Assembly: GCA_023663385.1 (NCBI GenBank)
Contig: JAMPHO010000001.1
Location: forward strand, 343,947 to 381,119
DNA length: 37,173 nucleotides
Source of the DNA: Alistipes timonensis
GTDB taxonomy: Bacteria; Bacteroidota; Bacteroidia; Bacteroidales; Muribaculaceae
Reading direction: 5' to 3'
Each line of letters starts with the position of its first letter. Position 1 is the first letter of the stretch. Below are positions 31,863 to 37,173 of this stretch, piece by piece. Under the pieces are notes generated by a model. The model worked only from the letters and a program-made list of their open reading frames with translations, did not search any database and was not told the DNA's origin. Made by a program: the position numbers and the translations under genes.

Positions 31863-32582
31863 CTACTGCTGGGGGTGCTTGCGGTAATACTCTTCCAGCA
31901 GGTTGCGGATGTTGAAGTAGTAGGTGCCGGTCTCCTTGCCGCCGTTCTTCTCGACGTCGATGCGGTCGAAGTACGGCTCCTGGTACTGCTGGTCCTTGGC
32001 CACGGCGTTCTGGAAGTTGATGATGTTGTACTCGTGGCGGGGCGAGGTGACGTACCAGGCGTGCTCCGGGTCGGCCCCGGTGCCGGAGCTGACGATGGCC
32101 TGGAGTATATGGTTCAGGCGGTACTGCCAAATGTTGGCGCGGTTGGTCTTGCCGCGTTCGCGGAGCGCGTAGATCAGGAAGTTCATCTGCGACAGGTCGA
32201 AGGGGGTGTCCTTCAGGGCCTGCTCGGCGTAGTATATCATCGAATCGAGCTCGGCGCGCGTATGCTTGTTCTTGAAGTAGAGGCTCTCGTTCTTGGTGGA
32301 GTACTCCGAGTGGCGGTAGGGGTCGAAATCCTCCTGGAAGAGGTAGCCGTAGTAGAGGTGGCGGTAGTCCTGGAGGTTCATCACCGTCTCGTTCTGCTCG
32401 TAGCGGGCCATCAGCTTCGGGTAGTAGTACGGCGAGCGGGGGTCGGAGACCTCCGAGCGTATCTTGTCGAGGTCGGGAACCTCGACGGTAACTTTCTTGT
32501 CGTTCTTGGCGGGAGCCGCCGACAGCGCCAGCCCCAGGCCCAGGGCCGCCACGGCGGTTATGATGTATATCAGTTTCTTCAT
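31863..32582 (-). CDS. DUF4919 family secreted protein
   Basis: A 239-residue protein with a signal peptide (about 1-23, LGLGLALSAAPA) and the DUF4919-like body: DLDKIRSEVSDPRSPYYYPKLMARYEQNETVMNLQDYRHLYYG as separate blocks, then ALRERGKTNRANIWQYRLNHILQAI and ETGTYYFNIRNLLEEY. No lipobox, membrane anchor or catalytic motif. Probably periplasmic; function unknown. Its promoter overlaps the gdhA terminator. Confidence 0.8.
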   Translation of the reverse strand: MKKLIYIITAVAALGLGLALSAAPAKNDKKVTVEVPDLDKIRSEVSDPRSPYYYPKLMARYEQNETVMNLQDYRHLYYGYLFQEDFDPYRHSEYSTKNESLYFKNKHTRAELDSMIYYAEQALKDTPFDLSQMNFLIYALRERGKTNRANIWQYRLNHILQAIVSSGTGADPEHAWYVTSPRHEYNIINFQNAVAKDQQYQEPYFDRIDVEKNGGKETGTYYFNIRNLLEEYYRKHPQQ

Positions 32583-32587
32583 ACAGT

Positions 32588-32628
32588 AAAAACGTCAGAC
32601 CAAGGGCAGGGTATGCCCTCGGTCTGAC
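32588..32628 (-). terminator. Intrinsic terminator of gdhA, inside the DUF4919 leader
   Basis: A 15-bp stem with one mismatch (32594-32608 with 32614-32628) and a 5-nt loop, followed on the minus strand by GTTTTTAC. It starts 89 bp after the gdhA stop and ends 6 bp before the next ATG. Confidence 0.8.
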
Positions 32629-32635
32629 AAATTTA
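32628..32635 (-). promoter_or_regulatory. -7 promoter element of the DUF4919 gene
   Basis: TAAATTTG on the minus strand, an exact TAnnTTTG. Transcription would begin within the first arm of the terminator hairpin, so transcripts from this promoter lack the full stem. No clear -33 TTG. Confidence 0.5.
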
Positions 32636-32716
32636 CTAAAAATCTCTTAACGCGGCGGGTGGCCTTAGCGTTTATTAGCTTTTTTTATAGTTGGATAAAG
32701 CGTTTTATCGCTTGCC

Positions 32717-34054
32717 TTAGATTACGCCCTGCTGCATCATTGCGGTGGCGACCTTCATGAAGCCGGCGATGTTGGCGCCCTTCATGTAGTTGAGGTAGCC
32801 GTCGGGCTGCTGGCCGTAGCGCACGCACTGCTCGTGGATCGATGCCATGATCTGGTGGAGCTTGGCGTCAACCTCCTCGGCGCTCCACTGCAGGTGCTCG
32901 GCGTCCTGGGTCATTTCCAGGCCGGAGCAGGCCACGCCGCCGGCGTTGACTGCCTTGCCGGGGGCATAGACGGTCTTGGTCGCGATGAAGTGGTCGATAG
33001 CCTCGGGGGTGCAACCCATGTTCGACACTTCGGCTACGAGTTCCACGCCGTTGTCAACCAGCATCTTGGCGTCGTCGCCGTTGAGCTCGTTCTGGGTGGC
33101 GCAGGGGAGGGCGATGTCGACCTTCTGCTCCCAGGGCTTGCGGCCGGGGAAGAACTGCGAGCCGGGGAACTTCTCGGCGTAGGGAGCCACGATGTCGTTG
33201 CCCGAAGCGCGGAGCTCCAGCATATAGTTGATCTTTTCGTCGTTGAGTCCCGCGGGATCCAGGATGTAGCCGTCGGGGCCGGAGATGGTGACCACCTTGG
33301 CGCCGAGCTGGGTAGCCTTCATAGCGGCGCCCCAGGCCACGTTGCCGAAGCCGGAGATGGCGACGGTCTTACCGTTGATGTCCTTGTTCATGCGGGTGAG
33401 CATGTTCTCCACGAAGTAGAGGGCGCCGAAGCCGGTAGCCTCGGGGCGCAGGCGCGAACCGCCGAAGTCGAAGCCCTTGCCGGTGAAGGTGCCGGTGTGC
33501 TCGTCGACCAGTTTCTTGTACATACCGTACATATAGCCTACCTCGCGGCCACCCACGCCGATGTCGCCGGCGGGCACGTCGCGGTCGGGGCCGAGGTTCT
33601 TCCACAGGCACATGATGAAGGCCTGGCAGAAGCGCATGATCTCGCGGTCGCTCTTGCCGCGGGGCGAGAAGTCGCTGCCGCCCTTGGCACCGCCCATGGG
33701 CAGTGTGGTGAGTGCGTTTTTGAAAGTCTGCTCGAAACCGAGGAACTTGAGGATGCTCAGGTTTACGGAAGCGTGGAAGCGGATACCGCCCTTGTACGGG
33801 CCGATGGCGTTGTTGAACTGCACGCGGTAGCCGATGTTGTTCTGCACCTCCCCCTTGTCGTCGATCCAGGTCACGCGGAAGGTTACGATGCGGTCGGGCT
33901 CGACCATGCGTTCTATGATGCGGTTCTTTTCGAACTCGGGGTGTTCGTTGTATACGTCGGCAACCGAGAGGAGCACCTCTTTGACAGCCTGCAGGTATTC
34001 GTGTTCGCCCGGATGTTTGGCTTCCAGGCCGTTCATAATGCTATTGATGTCCAT
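32717..34054 (-). CDS. gdhA: NADP-specific glutamate dehydrogenase
   Basis: Interconverts 2-oxoglutarate plus ammonium and glutamate; in gut Bacteroidales it is the main ammonium-assimilating enzyme. The 445-residue length matches the hexameric bacterial class. Motifs: PYKGGIRFH and LPMGGAKGGSDFSPRGKSD (substrate and catalytic lysines), DVPAGDIGVGGREVGY, the dinucleotide fold AISGFGNVAWGAA, and ALPCATQNEL. Monocistronic with its own promoter and terminator. Coenzyme choice follows from family resemblance. Confidence 0.96.
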   Translation of the reverse strand: MDINSIMNGLEAKHPGEHEYLQAVKEVLLSVADVYNEHPEFEKNRIIERMVEPDRIVTFRVTWIDDKGEVQNNIGYRVQFNNAIGPYKGGIRFHASVNLSILKFLGFEQTFKNALTTLPMGGAKGGSDFSPRGKSDREIMRFCQAFIMCLWKNLGPDRDVPAGDIGVGGREVGYMYGMYKKLVDEHTGTFTGKGFDFGGSRLRPEATGFGALYFVENMLTRMNKDINGKTVAISGFGNVAWGAAMKATQLGAKVVTISGPDGYILDPAGLNDEKINYMLELRASGNDIVAPYAEKFPGSQFFPGRKPWEQKVDIALPCATQNELNGDDAKMLVDNGVELVAEVSNMGCTPEAIDHFIATKTVYAPGKAVNAGGVACSGLEMTQDAEHLQWSAEEVDAKLHQIMASIHEQCVRYGQQPDGYLNYMKGANIAGFMKVATAMMQQGVI

Positions 34055-34136
34055 AGCTGAAATAGAGTATAGGTTAACAATATGCTTTTTTAAGGGGGAA
34101 ATCCGGCCTGAATGTAGGCGGTTTTTCCCGGCACCG

Positions 34137-34170
34137 CAAATATAAGGCTAAAAAACGATACCGCGACCAA
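34137..34170 (-). promoter_or_regulatory. gdhA promoter
   Basis: Minus strand TATATTTG (34137-34144) is an exact TAnnTTTG. TTTTTTGG, with TTG at 34168-34170, lies 23 bp upstream, slightly longer spacing than usual. The leader is about 75 nt and AT-rich. Confidence 0.55.
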
Positions 34171-34245
34171 AAAATCGCAATTATTTTCCACCCCCGCCAT
34201 ATGTTATTAAGCATAGATTAACGGCATCCCACCCCTCCGCGACGA

Positions 34246-34289
34246 AAGCCGGGGATTCCGCCCCTCGTTTATGGAGCGGAATCCCCGGT
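34246..34289 (-). terminator. Hairpin terminator after ridA
   Basis: A 13-bp perfect stem (34249-34261 with 34276-34288), one extra G-T pair and a 14-nt loop, followed on the minus strand by CTTTCG. It begins 35 bp after the ridA stop. The T-run is short, so strength is uncertain. Confidence 0.65.
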
Positions 34290-34323
34290 CTTTATAACTC
34301 GGTTAAGTGTTGGCGGGTGGGGG

Positions 34324-34698
34324 TTATTTGGCGGCGAGGACTTCGATTTCGACGAGGACCTGCTTGGGGAGCTCGCGCACGGCTACGGCGCTGCGGGCGG
34401 GGAACGGGGCGGTGAAGGCTTCGGCGTAAACGGCGTTCATGGCGGCGAAGTCACCCATGTCGGCAAGGTAGACGGTGGTCTTCACCACGTTGTCCATCCC
34501 CAGGCCGGCGGCTTCGAGGATAGCCTTCACGTTGGCGAGGCTCTGGCGGGTCTGCTCGGTGATCCCTTCGGGGATTTCGCCGGTAGCGGGGTTGATGGGA
34601 ATCTGGCCGGAGGCGAACACGAAGGGTCCGCAGTCGATAGCCTGGCTGTAGGGTCCGATGGCGCCGGGGGCGTTCTGGGTGGCAATCTGGTTCTTCAT
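34324..34698 (-). CDS. ridA: RidA family enamine/imine deaminase
   Basis: A 124-residue protein of the YjgF/YER057c/UK114 family. It hydrolyses reactive 2-aminoacrylate-type enamines or imines released by PLP enzymes such as threonine dehydratase, protecting other enzymes. Typical blocks are [30 protein letters not shown] and the C-terminal signature [20 protein letters not shown] with the substrate-binding Arg and Glu. The start overlaps the BrkB stop by ATGA, so it is translationally coupled to a membrane protein of unrelated function. Confidence 0.93.
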   Translation of the reverse strand: MKNQIATQNAPGAIGPYSQAIDCGPFVFASGQIPINPATGEIPEGITEQTRQSLANVKAILEAAGLGMDNVVKTTVYLADMGDFAAMNAVYAEAFTAPFPARSAVAVRELPKQVLVEIEVLAAK

Positions 34699-36089
34699 TT
34701 CGGTTTGGTTTGGGTTAAAGAGTTGATATTTATATTTTTGATTAGTATTTTAGAAGCGTCGGCCTCCATCGAGCCCTCGGCCGAGTCGACCGCTTCCGAC
34801 AGCGACACGAAACGCTTGTCGAAGTCGGGGATGAAGTCGTCGGTGCCGTGCGACCGTATGGCGCGTATGGCGTCGCCGAGGGTCAGGCCGGAGGGGTCGG
34901 TCGCGGGCGAGAGGGCGGTCTGCTCGTCGCCCGGATGGGCCACTACCCTCTGCAGCAGCCCGCAGCCGGTGAGTTTCCTCGCCGCGGCGTTGACCAGGGG
35001 GATCGGTATGCCGTAGGTTTTCGATATGGAGAGTTCGTCGAGCGGGGGCTCGCCGTTGGTGAAGCGGTTTACAGCGATGGTGAGCACCGCGAGGTCGATT
35101 TCCGAGCGGTAGTCGTCGGAGATGCGCTCGATGCGGTCGGAGAACGCGAACTGCACTATGTTCTGCGACGAGTAGCAGAGCACCGCCCCGGCCAGCGTGA
35201 TCAGCCACACGAGCTGCAACCATATGAGGAGCAGCGGCAGAAAGGCGAACGAGCCGTAGATGGCGTTGTAGCGCATCACATACACCTGGCCGCTCACGAA
35301 CAGCCACTGGAGTACCAGGAACCCTGTACCAGCGAGCACACCTGAAAGCAGGGCGTTGGAAATCTTCACCTTGGCGTTGGGGATGAGCATGTAGGTGCCG
35401 GCGAAGAAGAGCCATACGAGCACCAGGGAGGCGATGTCGAGGGCCACGCTGAACACCGGCGAGAGGAATTTCAGCGGGGTGGCGTTTTGCAGCGTGGTCG
35501 ACATGAACACCGTGATGCCGCTGGCGCATATCATCAGCACCGGCAGTATCAGGAAGATGGCAGTGTAGTCGGTGATTTTGCGCCAGAACGAGCGCCCCTT
35601 GGGCACGCCCCAGATTTTGTTGAACGAGTCCTCGACCGACGACAGCAGCGAAATCAGGGTCCAGAGCAGGAACACGATGCCGACTCCCACGAACACCCCC
35701 TCGGAGGAGGTCGCGAGGTAGGAGTCGACGAACCCGAGGGCCGTTTCGAGCGCTTTGCGCTGCGCCGGGAAGGAGGCCATCAGCTGCGACTGCACCAGGT
35801 TCTGGAACCCGAAGCCGCGGGCTATGGCGAACAGCAGCGCCAGCGCCGGCACTATGGCCAGCAGCGTCTGGTAGGTGAGGGCCCCGGCCCGGTTCTGGAG
35901 GTCGCTGTCGAAGAAGGAGCGCACCGAAAGGTTGATGGTCTTCAGCGTGTTGATTTTCCAGCCCGTGCGGGTGTCGCTCCACACTCCGGCGGTCAGGTAG
36001 TCGTAGGCGGATTTAAACCGCTCGGCAACCGAGGGCTTTTTGGCGGGGGCGTCAGCGCCCCCGGCGTTGTCGGATCGGGATTCGTTCAT
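34695..36089 (-). CDS. YihY/BrkB family inner-membrane protein with C-terminal winged-helix-like domain
   Basis: A 464-residue protein of the BrkB (YihY, formerly misnamed RNase BN) family. About six membrane helices lie between 85 and 325, with the family blocks [41 protein letters not shown] and [25 protein letters not shown]. The cytoplasmic tail (about 335-464) contains a winged-helix-like segment ([24 protein letters not shown]...LLQRV) seen in longer members. Transported substrate is unknown. Middle gene of DUF4293-BrkB-ridA. Confidence 0.88.
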   Translation of the reverse strand: MNESRSDNAGGADAPAKKPSVAERFKSAYDYLTAGVWSDTRTGWKINTLKTINLSVRSFFDSDLQNRAGALTYQTLLAIVPALALLFAIARGFGFQNLVQSQLMASFPAQRKALETALGFVDSYLATSSEGVFVGVGIVFLLWTLISLLSSVEDSFNKIWGVPKGRSFWRKITDYTAIFLILPVLMICASGITVFMSTTLQNATPLKFLSPVFSVALDIASLVLVWLFFAGTYMLIPNAKVKISNALLSGVLAGTGFLVLQWLFVSGQVYVMRYNAIYGSFAFLPLLLIWLQLVWLITLAGAVLCYSSQNIVQFAFSDRIERISDDYRSEIDLAVLTIAVNRFTNGEPPLDELSISKTYGIPIPLVNAAARKLTGCGLLQRVVAHPGDEQTALSPATDPSGLTLGDAIRAIRSHGTDDFIPDFDKRFVSLSEAVDSAEGSMEADASKILIKNININSLTQTKPK

Positions 36090-36102
36090 ATCGAGGGGGA
36101 TG

Positions 36103-36531
36103 TTATCGCAGCCGGTCGGCGGCGCGGAGCAGCTTCTCGTCGCTGCGGATGCCCCGGTAGGCCATCGCGGCGAAAATCAGCGCCCCGAGCAGCAGCAGTA
36201 CCGAGCCGCCGATTTCCACGCGGGCCGTCTCGCTGCCGCCGCGCAAGGCGACGGTGACGGTTACCACGGCCACCACGCAGATCAGCAGCATCGACAGCAG
36301 GGTCACCGTTTTCTGCCGGCGCGTGTTTTTGTAAAGGAATATGGCTATAAACAGCAGCAGAGCCACCAGGCCGTTGACTATGGCCAGTACGGGGAAGTCG
36401 GTCATCGTCAGGTTGGCCACGGCAAGCTCGGCTGCCGGGTCGGAAACCACGGCAACGGGCACGAAACAGAACATTGCCACGAGGATGGCGGCGAAAAGCA
36501 GCCATACCGACTGCCAGCGTTGTATTACCAT
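36103..36531 (-). CDS. DUF4293 family membrane protein
   Basis: A 142-residue protein starting MVIQRWQSVWLLFAAIL, typical of DUF4293, with four membrane helices (about 8-28, 47-66, 76-96 and 105-125) and a basic cytoplasmic tail. Known only from Bacteroidetes; function unknown. First gene of a short operon, 13 bp before the BrkB-family gene. Confidence 0.85.
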   Translation of the reverse strand: MVIQRWQSVWLLFAAILVAMFCFVPVAVVSDPAAELAVANLTMTDFPVLAIVNGLVALLLFIAIFLYKNTRRQKTVTLLSMLLICVVAVVTVTVALRGGSETARVEIGGSVLLLLGALIFAAMAYRGIRSDEKLLRAADRLR

Positions 36532-36572
36532 TGTTTTTACGAGTTAGTTTTTGTTAGTGTAAGTTGTGCCTG

Positions 36573-36580
36573 CAAATTTA
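36573..36580 (-). promoter_or_regulatory. -7 promoter element of the DUF4293-BrkB-ridA operon
   Basis: TAAATTTG on the minus strand, an exact TAnnTTTG, about 42 bp before the ATG. No TTG at standard spacing. A CTGTTT-TT-AAACAG palindrome lies further upstream at 36609-36622. Confidence 0.5.
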
Positions 36581-36657
36581 ACGAAAAAATCCGTAGGGCG
36601 GTTCACATCTGTTTTTAAACAGGCGCGGGAAAGGGGCGGCGGGGCGCGCCCGGCGGC

Positions 36658-37173
36658 TCACGACAGCTCGTAGAGTATCGAGTCGGTGATCAGCGGGAGC
36701 AGCTTCGGATCGACCCCGATGCGCAGCAGCGCCTGGGAGTCGCTCCGCATATCGGCTATGAACCCCTCTACGGCCTCCTGGCGCGAGGCGTTCTCCCCCG
36801 AGGTGCCCGGCTTGGCCGGGTCGCGGCGGGCGGTGATGTTGAGCTTGTAGAAGTTCATCGCCTCGCGGAAGCGGCGCTCGGCCAGCGAGAGGTGGCCCAG
36901 GTTGAGGTAGTCGGCTGGTATCGGGTCGTGCCCGGCTATCAGCCGCTCGTAATACTTGCGGCTCTGCTCCAGCTCGCGGCGCATCAGCAGGGCCCAGGCC
37001 AGGGGGCGGAGCGCCTTGCCCGACCGCGGGTCGAGGTAGTCGGCCTTGTAGAGGGCGCGGACGGCTTCGTCGTACTCTTCGAGCTGGAGGTGGCAGTGGC
37101 CGCGGAGCAGGGCGTTGGCCCCCTTGTCGGGCTCGATGGCTTCGAGGCGGTCGAGCGCGGCCAGCGCCTCGCG
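36658..37173 (-). CDS. TPR-repeat protein, C-terminal part (gene runs off the window)
   Basis: The frame is open from the right edge to the stop at 36658 (171 residues visible). Helical repeats with TPR spacing are seen: REALAALDRLEAIEPDKGAN, LLRGHCHLQLEEYDEAVRAL, then ADYLNLGHLSLAERRFREAM. The last 60 residues (RQEAVEGFIADMRSDSQALL) form a non-repeat helical end. Such proteins are scaffolds; partner unknown. The start lies outside the window, and an internal ATG at 36984 should not be taken as the start. Confidence 0.75.
   Translation of the reverse strand, partial: REALAALDRLEAIEPDKGANALLRGHCHLQLEEYDEAVRALYKADYLDPRSGKALRPLAWALLMRRELEQSRKYYERLIAGHDPIPADYLNLGHLSLAERRFREAMNFYKLNITARRDPAKPGTSGENASRQEAVEGFIADMRSDSQALLRIGVDPKLLPLITDSILYELS

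Overview
The window is a GC-rich chromosomal stretch of a Bacteroidales bacterium, most likely family Muribaculaceae. The evidence is the set of families present: DUF4493/PCMD lipoproteins, DUF4835, DUF4919, DUF4293, a FeoA-FeoB fusion and a long Bacteroidetes-type signal peptidase I. Bacteroidetes promoter elements (TTTG, about 20 bp, TAnnTTTG) recur, and recognisable Shine-Dalgarno sequences are rare. The genus call is inference; nothing was searched against a database.

Layout. 147-1899 (+): a GNAT-like protein and RNase HII. 2039-3097 (+): a secreted leucine-rich-repeat protein. 3220-13315 (-): a glycan-related block with two secreted GH16 glycanases and a three-gene operon of surface-type lipoproteins (DUF4493, two of them with PCMD domains), but no SusC/SusD pair. 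13522-15885 (-): FeoAB ferrous iron transporter. 16176-22720 (+): a tight housekeeping run dnaN, DnaQ-like exonuclease, coaBC, DUF4835, recN, rlmB. 22811-23401 (-): an ECF-type sigma factor, convergent with rlmB across a shared terminator. 23778-26787 (+): a possible 62-residue protein, a 174-bp transcribed palindrome, and a secreted M6-type metalloprotease. 27015-28055 (+): a REP-associated-tyrosine-transposase-like (RAYT) gene bracketed by small hairpin repeats. 28018-31738 (-): operon with an FtsB-like protein, a membrane protein, dapB, lepB and a WbqC-family protein. 31863-34054 (-): DUF4919 protein and gdhA. 34324-36531 (-): DUF4293, BrkB/YihY and RidA. The window ends inside a TPR protein gene.

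The most unusual part is 24.1-28.1 kb. The RAYT-like gene has a HIH motif and a Y..YI.DNP segment, carries an extra Rossmann-like C-terminal region, and lies among three copies of a hairpin (CGC-GA-GGC-GGAA-GCC-GA-GCG) whose substitutions preserve pairing. One copy lies inside the 3' end of the gene itself, in a 52-bp direct repeat. This looks like a Bacteroidales RAYT/REP system. A separate long imperfect palindrome sits just downstream of a strong promoter and forms the leader of the metalloprotease gene.

How genes work together: dnaN to recN combine replication, CoA synthesis and repair, in an order I recall from other Bacteroidales. The FtsB-to-WbqC operon joins cell division, lysine/peptidoglycan precursor synthesis and protein export. 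The GH16/lipoprotein block probably handles an extracellular beta-glucan or similar polymer, with uptake encoded elsewhere.
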